Shown here piece after piece: positions 1 through 10,791 of a stretch of 64,000 nt of DNA (position 1 is its first letter; each line of letters begins with the position of its first letter). Origin of the DNA: Triatoma infestans (lineage: Eukaryota; Arthropoda; Insecta; Hemiptera; Reduviidae). The DNA lies in the NCBI GenBank assembly GCA_011037195.1, contig JAAEAF010000101.1, positions 186,001 to 250,000 on the forward strand. Reading direction: 5' to 3'. The position numbers were made by a program, and so were the translations under genes. A model generated the notes under the pieces. That model had not been told where the DNA came from. It did no database searches and saw only the letters and a list, made by a program, of their open reading frames with translations.

Positions 1-798
1 ATAGTTCATTAAGTTTATACTACGTTACCATAGAAATATGAAATCTAATTTACTATGACAAATTGTCGGAAGATAATTGAATTAAAGGGGAAGAAATAGT
101 AGTAACATCTTTATAAATCAGTTTAAAGAAGGTATATACCGTCAAATACTGTTTATTACTTTTTGACTACGCCCTATCTTTTCATGCTTAATTCTTACCT
201 TTTATTTCATTACGTGTTACATTCTTGAATTATATTGTTAGTACAACAGAAATTAATCTGCTACAAAAGATAATTATTTTCTTTCCCTAATCTGTAAACA
301 TTTATTTTCAATTAGCGATGGAATCCTTCGGTGGAAATGTTTTATTTATAGGGTAAAGGATGGATAATTTTAATAGTAGCGCTTATTTTAGAAAGAATCT
401 AGATTTTTAGAGTTTAAAGAAATGAGGAGTACAAGGCTTTAGATCGGAGATGATTTATTTATAATGTAGTGCAAGGAATTGTATGAAACGATATGGCAGA
501 GCCAATCACTTGTTTATAAAAATAACATCGTTTAAATTCAATCATTCCATATGTTACTGAATTATAATTGACCATCGGTGAACTGCATTTTCAAGTGTAT
601 GTTACTACGCTCTCTTATCATAAAAGTATTTGCTAGTTATATTCAATTTTATAGAATTTAAATCTCCAGATTTCTATACTCTATAAACAAACAAATAAAC
701 AAAATATTGGAGCCTAATGTGTGAGTGCACAGACTTCTTTCAAGAAGTCCCTCTAAAGAAGTGCATAGACATAAATTATTATAAATTTTAGTTTAATG
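1..798. other. AT-rich DNA without recognised genes
   Basis: No long reading frame, RNA gene or repeat boundary could be recognised. The stretch is AT-rich, with scattered stops in all frames, and ends at the 4 bp duplication flanking the first solo LTR. Confidence 0.6.
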
Positions 799-802
799 AT
801 TT

Positions 803-1369
803 TGTAATGTATTGGTGTGATGATGTATATAGGTAGCTTGTGGCTTGAGCGTTTTAGCGAAAAGGCTTGTGTTTGTTTGGGATAGAATATAAGAATTAAG
901 ATTAATTAAGAACACACTACTGTTTTATAAATAAATATATTCTGTTAAAATAATAATAACTTATTTGGTATTATAAACTTATTTAATTTATTGTGAAACT
1001 GGCACAGATATATATTTAGAGAGCGATTGCTGAAGTAGTGTTTCGATGTTTCCATCTTGATTTGTAGCACTTGTCTGTATTGTTAGAAGGCTGATGTCTG
1101 ACTGTGTGGTTTGAAGGTTGGGTTAAGACTGTCTACTCTTAACTCTTTTAAAGTTAATATCAGACACTATTCTTTGGTTTTCTCTCTCTCTCGGGGGGAA
1201 TTCTCTTATACAAAAGAGTTACCCTAACGGGATTTTGTGCCTTTGTTTAATGATCCCAATTTACAGTACCTGGCAGTAAAATACATTCTTTTTGAAGTTA
1301 ATTTCACATTATAAAATATTCTAAATTATTTTTAAAAACTATTATTTTTCATTTCGTTCTTCCACTACA
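803..1369 (-). mobile_element. Solo LTR, 4-bp TSD family (copy 1)
   Basis: Read on the minus strand it starts TGTAGTGGAA and ends CATTACA, the TG...CA ends of an LTR. It is flanked by a direct 4 bp repeat ATTT at 799-802 and 1370-1373. The body matches the copy at 20885-21443: both share the block containing TTACAGTACCTG, CCCTAACGGG and the terminal CTTCCACTACA. No internal retrotransposon sequence adjoins, so it is a solo LTR left by LTR-LTR recombination. A 4 bp TSD fits many Ty3/gypsy and BEL elements; the superfamily cannot be fixed from an LTR alone. Confidence 0.85.
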
Positions 1370-1373
1370 ATTT

Positions 1374-2311
1374 GTAGTCAAATTAGGTTTTCGTAATTGA
1401 AATTTTTTTGTAAATATATGTATGTACCATTCTGAGAATGAAGGTTTTAGAAACTGGCCTACAAGTTTGAACAGAAAACAAGCTAATAAACTAAGAATGT
1501 CCTTAAACATGTTTGCTGTTTAGCTCTCTATTATTTAACATGGTTAATAAAGTGTGAATAAATGAAACGTCCACTAGACAAGCGCACTACAGTGTATTAT
1601 TGTCTGAGCTACAAGGATGACTTGGTTACTGTGGCGTCAGATGAAGTAAATTCCAGCTATATGACCTGCAAATAAAGAGAGGAGTATCCAAACTGATGCC
1701 TAGAAATAAATTGGAATAAATGCCAATACATTACCATGGACCAGCCATAAGTCTTTGCACTTTTATTGTAGACGACGTCGAAGTAATTATGGGACGTTCT
1801 AGCATCAAGTACTTGGGATGTGGTTTAGACAATACTTATTGTGAAGATGTGATAGACAATCATTTTAGAGATTGAATCCAATTTTTAGCCTTAATATGCT
1901 TTAAAAGTTTAGCCATTTAATTTCTTTTTCATTTTTTACAGTAAACTCATTCTTCATTAATTCTTCTCAATTCGTAATTATTAGCTTTCCAAAGAAACAT
2001 GCCCTAGTCTGAAAGGATTTTTCATATATTTTTTGAATGTCCTTTCTTTATAAAATGTAGAGATAGATATGTATTTGACAAATTAATTGAGGACATTGAA
2101 ATATTATTAAACCCCCCAAAATATTGAAGACATAAACAATTTGTACTGTTATGATATTAATTTTATAAGATGATGATTTATAATGTTTAGTTAATCTTTA
2201 TTTAATCTTAAAGTACAATACTAATTTATTTGCGAGTTCTTGATGTATAATGTCATCCCCAAACTCTACTGTAAGTTTTTTTTTTTTTTAATAAAGTAGT
2301 TAAAAATACTT
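1374..2311. other. AT-rich intergenic DNA
   Basis: No gene or repeat boundary recognised. It contains a short C-run near 2111 and a poly(T) run at about 2278-2290. Confidence 0.5.
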
Positions 2312-2644
2312 TGTAATAGGATCCGAAGAGAGGAATCTAAAGCAGAGAGAGAGACACACATAAAATTGAGAATCTCACTTAGGCCAAACTAGAGTGGGAG
2401 ACTCTGTACATATACTGCTGCGCTAGCCCTACAAGGGACAGTCATCCGAACAGTTTATTCAACATTACAATGCTCCAGCAACTAACTTCTCTTTACTCAG
2501 TCTAAATCTTTTACTTTCTATTTACGTGTAAAGTCTTGGCAGTTTTGTGTCTCTATTTTATTATACAGTATTCAGCATACATTTTAGTTTATTTTTCAAA
2601 AACCCTTACTCATTAATTTTTCTCCATGTAAGACGTATTATAAC
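2312..2644 (+). mobile_element. LTR-like repeat, family C (diverged copy)
   Basis: It begins TGTAATAGGATCC and ends near GTATTATAAC. The middle (GAGTGGGAGACTCTGTACAT, GCGCTAGCCCTACAAG, CTTGGCAGTTTT, CAGTATTCAG) matches the blocks at 56730-57015 and 18180-18386. TATA-like and pyrimidine-rich stretches are in the order usual for a retrotransposon promoter. I see no clear target duplication, so the ends are approximate. Confidence 0.55.
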
Positions 2645-3850
2645 TTCAAAACACAAAATTCCAGTTACAGCTGTAAGAGAAAAGGGAAAGCAAGATAAAC
2701 AACAGTTTTATTAGCAAATACATTAAATTATAATATATAATATTATTTGTTGCATAATGAAGTATTAAAAAATTATTTTTAATAAATTCGTTTGGTAATG
2801 AAATTATACATTAACTAGGAAATATATAGAAATGATTTAATTAGGGGTTAATTCCAAACTGTCTAGTAGGAATATGTATAATCAACATTACTTGCCAACT
2901 GTTCCTTGTGTGTACATTAGTGCTATCTCTAGTGTATCAGATTTAGCGGCGGCAATACGATATAATCTTGTATTACTCTCCATTATTATATCGTACATTG
3001 TAAGGATGATAATCCGATCTTATAGCCGCATATGTTCACATATTATATGTAGCCTCTATATTCAACCACATATTATCAATTTTTTTGTGTGTATAAACAT
3101 GAGATATTTTTGATTTATTTTATCTTTTTATTAAAAATATTAAATTGTCTATTTTGTTGATGAATAAAAGAAATTAGAATAAGCTTGTTTTATTAAACTC
3201 TTCCAAAAATATTAACAATAAAATGTCCAGTGTACAATTCATATTATACGTTAAACAAGTATTCCAATTCTGGTTTGAGTAGAAAATAAATGGCCAACTG
3301 TCTAGACAGAGTTTTATGGGAATGTTGCAGTTGTTGATCTGTGAATCCATCTATCATCTGATGGGTGTTAATAAAAGTGTTAAAAATAGACAGAATTTAA
3401 AACCCCTTCAATTAATTATTCAACTAACTTTTTCATTTTACAATAGTTCAATTTTTCAAAGCATATGCGTAGTTTTTGTTTGGAAAATTAAAAAAAGAAA
3501 GAAAAGCACAATCTTCTTTTTCCCAATTCTTCCATTCTGGATCTTCTTACAGAGATAGGAAAGCCACATTGTCAAATTGTTGATATCTGAAATTGAAATG
3601 TCACAGAAAAAACTGTTTGAGCGTAAAAGGTGCACAATATTATTGAGAATCTAGTAATAGAAAAAACTTGGTGTAAAACACTTTTGCGACTTCTCGTTTG
3701 CTGCAAGTATTTAGCTGAATGAGACTATTATGCCATTTATTTCAGAGCCCTTTGTCGTAACCATTTAGTAAAGCTTCTAACATAATCTGTTGTGAAACAT
3801 TTACATTAGTTTCTCTTACTCCTGTTAATATAATCATATAATATATAATT
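2645..3850. other. AT-rich DNA; short frames not believable as genes
   Basis: Two frames of about 80 codons (2874-3113 and 3316-3558, plus strand) encode low-complexity, hydrophobic, Ile/Leu/Phe-rich products typical of translated AT-rich DNA. They show no domain, and no splice or promoter context. Confidence 0.5.
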
Positions 3851-3852
3851 CA

Positions 3853-3960
3853 TCAAAGACATTTTCCATGATAGCCTGCTTCTTTTTGTGGTTTCGGGTG
3901 TTCGCCCATCATCAGAATGTTTTTGTTAACCAGTGTAATAATATAGACTTGCACATGGCA
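3853..3960 (-). repeat. Foldback-family fragment with hammerhead-like core
   Basis: On the minus strand this has the core TCTGATGATGGGCGAACACC followed by CGAAACC, then AAAGAAGCAGGCTATCATGG and an ATGTCTTTGATG-type end. It is one arm of the inverted-repeat family seen at 4921-5199 and 25762-26060. The region GGGCGAACACCC can form a short hairpin between a CTGATGA-like box and a GAAAC box. Confidence 0.6.
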
Positions 3961-4107
3961 AATTTATATATCATCATCTTTTATTGTTTAAAATGATAAA
4001 CATTTTGTACAATAAGGAGTTGGGACATTATAATACGTTTATAACACAAGGAAAACAAAAGTGTCGACTACAAAAATAAAGAAAATAGACTTAGTAATCG
4101 ACGCTGC

Positions 4108-4733
4108 TTAAATTAATAAAGTTCTATAATTTTTCATGCAACTTATAAAAAATGCATAAATATTATTTATTTTACTGACGTCATTAATATGCAAAAAATC
4201 CTGTAATGTATTAACCGAAGCAAGATAGTTCCTCAGATATTTACTTCTTTGGCTAATAAACATTGGACAGGAAAATAAGAAATGTGCTACCGTGTCCATC
4301 TCACCCCTGAAACAAACTGGACAAGGTGCATGGTCCGAGAACACATACTTTCTGCCCTCAATATATAATGATGTCTTCTTTTTATATGCCAAACGTAACC
4401 TTGGACCACCAGTCTTATTTTTTTTATATTCACATTAAAATATAAATAATCTTGCTTTATCCCAAATGTACAAATATTACGGCAATACAAGTTGTATGTA
4501 CCATTGCAAACAGAGTCGATATCCTTACTGATTAAATTATTTTCAAAAGAAATTAACAAATCTTTATACTTATTTTTAATAATATCAACATTTCCACACT
4601 GGTACAAACTTTCCTCTCCTATTATCGTCAAATAGTACCTCAACTCGGAGACCCAGTTCAAAGGAATATTTTGATTATCAATTAACTGTAGGAGCCTATT
4701 AAAACATGTTTTGGGGTGTTTATCATAGGACAT
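4108..4733 (-). pseudogene. C-terminal part of a non-LTR retrotransposon ORF2
   Basis: Two overlapping minus-strand frames (4287-4733, then 4108-4392) form one product broken by a frameshift near 4385. The second frame holds CPVCFRGEMDTVAHFLFSCP, the zinc-knuckle-like CxxC...H...C motif found after the reverse transcriptase in many non-LTR elements. The same motif in related sequence recurs at 45990-46215, on the same strand. No RT domain lies upstream, so this is a 5'-truncated dead copy. The clade (CR1/Jockey-like) is inference. Confidence 0.7.
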
Positions 4734-4920
4734 ACTTAGTAAACTGATCCATCATCCTAACATTTTAAAAAAAAATTTAAGTTGGGTGTGAGACCTGCAC
4801 AACACTAGCCTTATGTAAGCATTTAAAAAATCAATAATAATTTAATAAAGTTAATTTGACCTCGTTCAACCTGAGTTAAACATTGCAAACCCCAAAATTC
4901 GGCCATATTAAGTAGATTAT

Positions 4921-5199
4921 CAGAGACATTTTCCGTGGTAGCCTGCTTCATTTTGTGGTCATCGACGGTTTCGGGCGTTTGCCCATCTTCAGGATGCGTT
5001 TTTCAGACAGTGTGACAACACAGACTTGCACAGAGTAACTAGTTTCACACTAACTGAAGTTTCACTGAGCAACTAACTAAGTGGCTCTGTGCAAGTCTGT
5101 GTGTCACACTGTCTGAAAAACGCATCCTGAAGATGGGCGAAACGCCCGAACCGGTCGATGACCACAAAATGAAGCAGGCTACCACGGAAAATGTCTCTG
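4921..5199. repeat. Long inverted repeat (foldback) with two hammerhead-like cores
   Basis: Arms at 4921-5034 and 5085-5199 are near-perfect reverse complements around a 50 bp spacer. Each arm contains CATCCTGAAGATGGGC, a GCCCGAA box, CGATGACCACAAAATGAAGC and ATGTCTCTG. A CTGANGA box, a small GGGC/GCCC hairpin and a GAA(A) box occur in the order of a hammerhead ribozyme core, though one extra base follows CTGANGA. The downstream arm runs on into GCTCTGCGGAACCAACCAC, a piece also found at 25762 and 33335. Inverted arrangement of such units is known for Penelope-like pseudo-LTRs; the assignment here is inference. Confidence 0.75.
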
Positions 5200-5394
5200 A
5201 TGCTTTCCAGCTCTGCGGAACCAACCACAACAACAAATTAATTAGATTAGTTTGCGAGATAGCATCCAACAATGAAACTTTTGAACTCCAAGAAACTGAT
5301 TTGCAGGATTTTAACAAATTTAACACAGAGGAGTTGGCAGCAGAACATTTTGTAAGAAAATAATTACCAGCAGATGAAAAACGTCCTGATGTGA

Positions 5395-5562
5395 CTTGCA
5401 CATGGCAAATACAGTTGACATACTCGGAGTTGATTCACTATTTTTGCCTTGTGCAAGTCTATGTTATTGCACTGTTTAACCAAAAAGATCCTGATGATGG
5501 GAGTACACCCGAAACCGGTAGATGAATAAAAAGAAGCAGGCTATTACGAAAAATATCTCTAA
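5395..5562 (+). repeat. Foldback-family fragment (single arm)
   Basis: It contains TTGTGCAAGTCTATGTTATT, ATCCTGATGATGGGAGTACA, CCCGAAACCGGTAGATG and AAAAAGAAGCAGGCTATTAC in the family order. No inverted partner is seen next to it. Confidence 0.6.
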
Positions 5563-5596
5563 TGCTATCTGTTCCCCCCCTGGAAATCGTGGAAAA

Positions 5597-5947
5597 TGTA
5601 GGGGTTTTGGTGAAACCCCCACCACTCATCCACTCTAGCGGAGAGAAACAGCCCCTCTCGCACAGAGAGGAGAGGCTCGGCCAGTGTGTGTGTATATATA
5701 TATATAAGAGATGGGCATCAGAGATCATTCTGTTGATTTACACATCAGTTTAACATCACTCCGTACATATCATTTTAGCCACGTCAGTCTGTCAGTCAGT
5801 TCAGTTCAGTTCTAAACTCTACAGTGTGAAGTCCTTGGCAGTCAGTCACATACATATATATCAATTATATATCTTAACCAAATCTTAAGGTGTTATTTAT
5901 CACTCATCAAGCATCTACAACCAACATCTCCTCACAACACCCTTACA
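5597..5947 (+). mobile_element. Solo LTR (351 bp) with 4-bp TSD
   Basis: It starts TGTAGGGGTTTTG and ends CAACACCCTTACA, imperfect inverted ends within the TG...CA frame. AAAA precedes it (5593-5596) and follows it (5948-5951). A TATA-like run (TATATATATATAAG) near 5700 and a GTCAGTCAGTTCAGTTCAG stretch resemble an LTR promoter. The family differs from the other LTRs in this window. A TSD of A's alone is weak, but it agrees with the LTR ends. Confidence 0.7.
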
Positions 5948-5989
5948 AAAATGATTCAAATAATACTGATAGGTAGAAATTATGCTAAG

Positions 5990-6345
5990 TTTAAAGAAAA
6001 TCGTTGTAGCCATTTTATGAAAAGATCGCCGAAAAACTAAAAAAAAATAAATAAAAAAAAAAAAAAAACTCACTGAAGTAGCACTTTTTTTGGTTGATGG
6101 ATTTTGGGTCCGAAACCTTTGTGTCAGATACGGTGGTGGTAGTAATGCTTAGACTGAATAGCAAAGTTTCAGCTATTCTGTTGACTTTTCGTTTTTGAGA
6201 CACACAGAGTTAATTCGCTAAAAACATTTCTTCTTTTTTTACCCAGGGCATACCCCAAAACCATGTATTTCCTGTGAAAACGTAACTTCAAGAATTGGGC
6301 ATGATTGCAATAACTTCCTCTTAACAGAAGTAAGGAAGGGAAAAT
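5990..6345 (-). repeat. S-element fragment
   Basis: Recognised by AAAATCGTTGTAGCCATTTT, the TTCGCTAAAAACA block and a degraded terminal hairpin (TAACTTCCTCTTAACAGAAG). It corresponds to about the first third of the S-element on the minus strand. Confidence 0.7.
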
Positions 6346-6829
6346 ATTAACAGAGAGACAGATAATTAGCTGGTAGGCTGTATTTTATTGTTCTGATTAG
6401 AACGGAAGATAATGATTATATTATTAGATGTAGTCCGTAAAAGAAAAGAAAGAAAAGAAAAAAAAAATTAGGCATTCAATTCATTGGGCTTAAAAGAGTT
6501 AGTTAGTTTGGTTAGGTTAAGTTTCTTTTTTGATGAGCGAGTAATTTATGAAGCAAATAAGTGGGAGTTGTAAACCTGTGGACCCCTGGAGAAAGATTCT
6601 CTCTTTTTTCCTCAGCACACACCAATTTCTTGTTGTATATAAACATACACGTTAATCAAAGAAGTTATCATGCGGAAGATATTATGGGAGTTTGAAAATG
6701 CTTAGAGTGGAGAAGGTAATATAACAAAGAGAGGAGATAAATAGAGAGATACATGATTGTATAGCCTGAGGAAGTTATAAAAACATAAGAGAGTGTAGAT
6801 AATGAAGAGACTCTTTTTTTTTTTTGGTA

Positions 6830-6848
6830 TGTGGGGGGGGGGGGGGGT
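6830..6848. repeat. Poly(G) tract
   Basis: An almost pure G run of about 19 bases, followed 100 bp downstream by a (GT)n run near 6953-6971. Overlapping frames of 60-120 codons on both strands here are low complexity and not believable genes. Confidence 0.8.
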
Positions 6849-7404
6849 TTAATGTCGATAGTGTTTGGAGCCTCTGAGTTGTACCTAAAACTATCAGTAA
6901 GATATAAGTGGAAGGAGACCGGCCTAGTATGGTCGAGAAATAGAAAGAAAGAGAGTGTGTGTGTGTGTGTGAAAGAGAGAATCAGAAAGAAGTTATCTTT
7001 TCTACTCTTCTGAGTTGATTGAGACATCATCCAAAGTAATGATAGTGTAGAAGAATGTAACGTACGGTTTTATTATTATTATTTTTTATTTAAGAGCCCG
7101 GGCGGCATCTTATAAAACTATGAAGAGAGAAGTGGTATCCTATGAACGCCTCACCGAACACTCTCTTATGTTTCTATAAAAAAAAAATAAATAAAATAAA
7201 ATAAAATAAAGTGCCGAGATCGGCAGCTACTACACCAGATATTTTAGTAGTACTCTACACAAGGCCAAATTATAAAGGTGAATAACTCAACAGTATCCCA
7301 CTTTACAAACTGTGCGCCTAAGTACTGTTCCCCTCCTCTAGGACTCGCTGCCTACAAGAAAACCAATTCATTCTAACAAACTATAGCGCCTTCTCTTTTC
7401 TTCT

Positions 7405-7433
7405 ACAAACACACACACACACACACACACACC
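7405..7433. repeat. (CA)n microsatellite
   Basis: About a dozen uninterrupted CA units. The (TAAAA)n-type run at 7180-7210 lies just upstream. Confidence 0.9.
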
Positions 7434-7715
7434 TTCAGTAACCCAAACTAATAATCCCTCTGTCACGCTCTCTCTCTCATTCTCTTCTCACTGCCGTCTA
7501 TATTACAGTATTATTACTGTCTTATAAATTAAACTGGTTTTCACCTTGCGGCTATCTCCTTATAAGAAGATATCCCGCAGAGTATGGTGTGCTCATCTAG
7601 TGCCACTATTTAGAAAAGGAATGATGGTAGAACGTAAAATTGAAGAACTGATGGAAATGATCTAACGTCCCTTATTAAGTGGTTTCTTAATACTTTTATT
7701 TATTTATATATTTTT

Positions 7716-7860
7716 TTTTTTTTTTTACTTTCTTTTATTGCTATGAAAGAAAATAAAGACGATCGTGTCAGAATTTCAAATTGACCTTTTCACCAGATAT
7801 AAATTATTTGAGGTCCCCTTGAGTCGGTAAAAAATTTTCTATATATGGTCGGGTGTGAAC
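7716..7860 (+). repeat. S-element terminal fragment
   Basis: Contains degraded ACTTTCTTTTATTGC, GATCGTGTCAGAATTTC, TTTTCACCAGATAT and GAGGTCCCCTTGAGTC in the order of the first ~130 bp of the S-element. Confidence 0.65.
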
Positions 7861-8168
7861 AAATTATCTCTTATTCATTTATTTATTTACAACCTGTACA
7901 TATATATATATATATTATGTAAATGTGAATGATATAACACATTGTGCACTGAATCGCCACTATCAGAGAGACATATTGAAGGAGCTTACCAATTCTCTGG
8001 ATATGAACAGGGAACTGGGAGATTTGGAGATACCATGGCCAACCCATTTACAAGCAACATAGAAGATTGTCGGCATGAGTAGATGTGGATTGGTTCAATG
8101 GGATTGGGATAAGTCGTTAGGACTACTGTGGAAATTAAGAATACAAATATGGATTAGCTCTTTAACAC

Positions 8169-8473
8169 TGTAATGGCATCCAGCAGAGAGAAGAGAGGCT
8201 CTCTCTGATTAACAGAGACTATTCTCTGACTTAGGCAGGCTAGAATGGAAGAACATGCATATATAAGCCAATGAGAGTCTATCTAGAGCATATCTGTCAG
8301 ATTCAACCATACATCGCATCGTGTCATATCTCTACTCCCTCCTTTCATTCTATCAGTTTCATTATAAAGTCCAGTGCAGTTTGTGTAAACTTATACCTAC
8401 ATTATATCAGTGTCTTCATGTCTCGTTTATTCAATCAAACCCAATTTCTCTCCTCAACAACTACATTATAACA
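8169..8473 (+). mobile_element. LTR, family A (copy 1)
   Basis: It starts TGTAATGGCATCC and ends CATTATAACA. The body (GAGAGAAGAGAGGCTCTCTC, TTCTCTGACTTAGGCAGGCT, TATATAAGCCA, CAACCATACATCGCATC, AAGTCCAGTGCAGTTTGTG) matches 12662-12997, 21918-22204 and, reversed, 45179-45519. TATATAAG is a good TATA box. The flanks AACAC and TGGTG do not match, so the TSD is lost or the ends are off by a few bases. Confidence 0.8.
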
Positions 8474-8574
8474 TGGTGTATGTTGAGGTCACATTACAGA
8501 CTTAGCATTACTACTGTAATCTCGCATATGTATTTGGTTTTTTGTTTGTGTTTCATGTTATAATTTTGTTTTTT

Positions 8575-8722
8575 CTTTAATTTTGTTTTGTATTGTTCCT
8601 GAAGAAGACAAACAAAGTTTGTCGAAACGTCGAACTGTCATAATAAAAAACAATTACAAAATTTACTTTTTGGTTTTGTTTTTTGCCATCAATTGGTCGA
8701 GAAGCCAACTAATTATTGTTTT
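8575..8722 (+). repeat. Hammerhead-like repeat unit (GAAACGTCG type)
   Basis: It contains CCTGAAGAAGACAAACAAAG, then TTTGTCGAAACGTCGAAC. The GACAAAC/GTTTGTC arms make a 7 bp hairpin between CTGAAGA and GAAAC. It continues into AATTGGTCGAGAAGCCAACT, the terminal repeat of the 28659-28972 element, so it is one half of that family. Confidence 0.7.
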
Positions 8723-9644
8723 CATGTTAGTTTATATTATAGAGAAATTATTTAAGTATATATCGAGATTGCATAAGCTAACCAGAGAAATATTAACAGG
8801 GAAAATAAAGGAAAAGTAGAAAATATATAAACGCAGATCAGATCAAATCATAGTAAAATATTGGGTAAAGGAAAAGCTATCTCAATTTTAAAGTTTCAAG
8901 CAAGTATAGAATCAAGTAATTACTTGTTGCAGGCTAAATAGACAGCCTAGAAGTTTTATTTTTTCATAACTGTCTAAATGGGTGGAAGGAGTAAGCTCCT
9001 GGTTTACGAATTCTTGTTTTATGTATACATCATATATAAATTTCGACCAAACAAACAAAGTAAAAATTCTGCACATAGCTACACATGATAAATACCAATA
9101 TAACATGATATGGCAATGAGAGTGTGTGTGATACAGGAGAAGGTTTGGAAGCTAAAGAAGTTGCCTTAGCTAGATTGTGAACAGAAGATCCTTCAAGAAG
9201 ATGGCGGTAAAAGTGGATTCACTGTTTTGAATATTTATTTCCACCTTATTGGGCCTCATTTGTTCCGAATCGTTCGTAGAACATCACATGAATAATGAAA
9301 CACCAGTATCCAGCTTTAAATCACGGCCGTTTTCTCACTGCTAGGCTGCAGGCGCTGTTGCACGTTGCTGTCGTTTCACTCAGTCTACCCTAATGTTGTG
9401 CTAAGTGCTTGCAACGTTCTACCTTACTCTGATGTCGGTGTGTATGTATATGTGTGCGTGTGATTCTTGTAGCTGCCAATTCTTCTCAAACAAAAAATAT
9501 TAAGTAAAATTAATTTCAAAATTCATAAAATTGTGTTTTGATTATAATTAATATTTTTGTAAATGGCATAAAATTTTTTAAATTAGTAAAGAATGTTAAA
9601 TTATTAAATATTTAATCATCTCCTTTTGATTATTTTTATTTGTT

Positions 9645-9798
9645 TATTACTTTCTCTTACTAATATTAAGAGGAACTATTGTAATCGTGTCAAACTTTCA
9701 ATATCGAGTTTTCACCAAAATACACGTTTTGAGGTCTCCTGAGTCCAAAAAAGTGGTTTTTAGCCATTGGTCTGTGAGGGCGTTGGGATAGCATATAT
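9645..9798 (+). repeat. S-element terminal fragment, head of a palindromic pair
   Basis: It reads ACTTTCTCTTACTAAT, GTAATCGTGTCAAACTTTC, GAGTTTTCACC and GTGGTTTTTAGCCATTGG, the first ~150 bp of the S-element, then stops at the start of an oppositely oriented near-complete copy. Confidence 0.8.
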
Positions 9799-10791
9799 AA
9801 AAATCTGGTGTGAAACACTCACACAACTTTCTCTTACTCCAGTACTCAAAATTATAATTGACAAATTTTATAGTTAGTGTACCAAATTTAATGAAATCCG
9901 TCGAAAAGTGAAAACACTGTCCAGTAAAACTGTCCGGTTTACTAATTTCCTTGAAACTCGGAATTTGGGTCATATATTAATTTCTAGTTATTTCAATTTG
10001 GATGACAGAATTGTATAATCAACTGTGATAGCATTTTAAAGAAAAACATAACCCCCCTCCCCAAAAGTCCCCTTAAATGAATTTATCAGGGAAAAAGTTT
10101 CAAATAAAAGTTGTAGCTCTTTATATGTATAGTTAACAAGCTGGTTTAAAGAAAATCGTTGGAGCCATTTTCGAGAAAATACCAGAAAACTGAAAATTAT
10201 ATTTCAGTAAAAACGCACTTCCGGTTATCTATTTTTTTTCAAACTCGGAATTTCAACAACATATTTAATTCTAATTAACATTATTTAGATGACAGAATTG
10301 TCTAATATACTGAAACAGCAGTTAAGATGAAAACCTAACCCCACCCCTCCCCCAGAAGTGCCCTTAAATGAATTTTCCTGGAGAAATGTTTCAAATAAAA
10401 GTTGTAGCTCTTTGTATGTGTAGTTGATATAGCAAGTTTAAAGAAAATCTTCGGAGCCATTTTTGAGAAAATTGCAAAAACGTAAAAAAAACAACTAGTA
10501 AAGTGGTACTTCCGGTTGAGGAATATTGACACATAACGCACCGTCAGATCCCATGGTGATACCTAAACGTAATATCAAGTTTGAACTTTCTACGATTTTT
10601 CGTTTTTGAGCTATGCTGTTCACATACATACACACACACAGACACACACACAGACACACACACACAGACCATTCGCTAAAAACCACTTTTTTGGACTCAG
10701 GGGACCTCAAAACGGATATTTCCGTTGAAAACTCGATATCGAAAATTTGACACGATTACAATACTTCCTCTTACTAGGAGTAAGAGAAAGT
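9799..10791 (-). mobile_element. S-element, near-complete copy
   Basis: On the plus strand it reads AAAAATCTGGTGTGAAACAC...TCACACAACTTTCTCTTACTCC at the left and CCTCTTACTAGGAGTAAGAG then AAAGT at the right. The right end is a perfect 8 bp stem with an AGG loop. The 15-mer at 9826-9840 is the exact reverse complement of 10777-10791, but lies about 22 nt inside the left end while terminal at the right. Three modules, each with an ACTTCCGGTT-like start, sit at about 9926, 10212 and 10508 (spacing 286-296). Each carries TTTAAAGAAAATCGT, GAGCCATTTT and CAAATAAAAGTTGTAGCTC. No coding capacity is seen. Asymmetric terminal repeats plus a 3' hairpin resemble Helentron-derived non-autonomous elements. 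Confidence 0.85.

Noticed and set aside
5133..5363. 76-codon frame over the foldback arm
   Set aside because: The N-terminal part is the repeated hammerhead-like arm, which is non-coding in all other copies.
6668..7030. 120-codon minus-strand frame
   Set aside because: The product is a translation of poly(G), (GT)n and poly(T) runs (poly-Pro, Thr-His, Leu-rich) without any domain.
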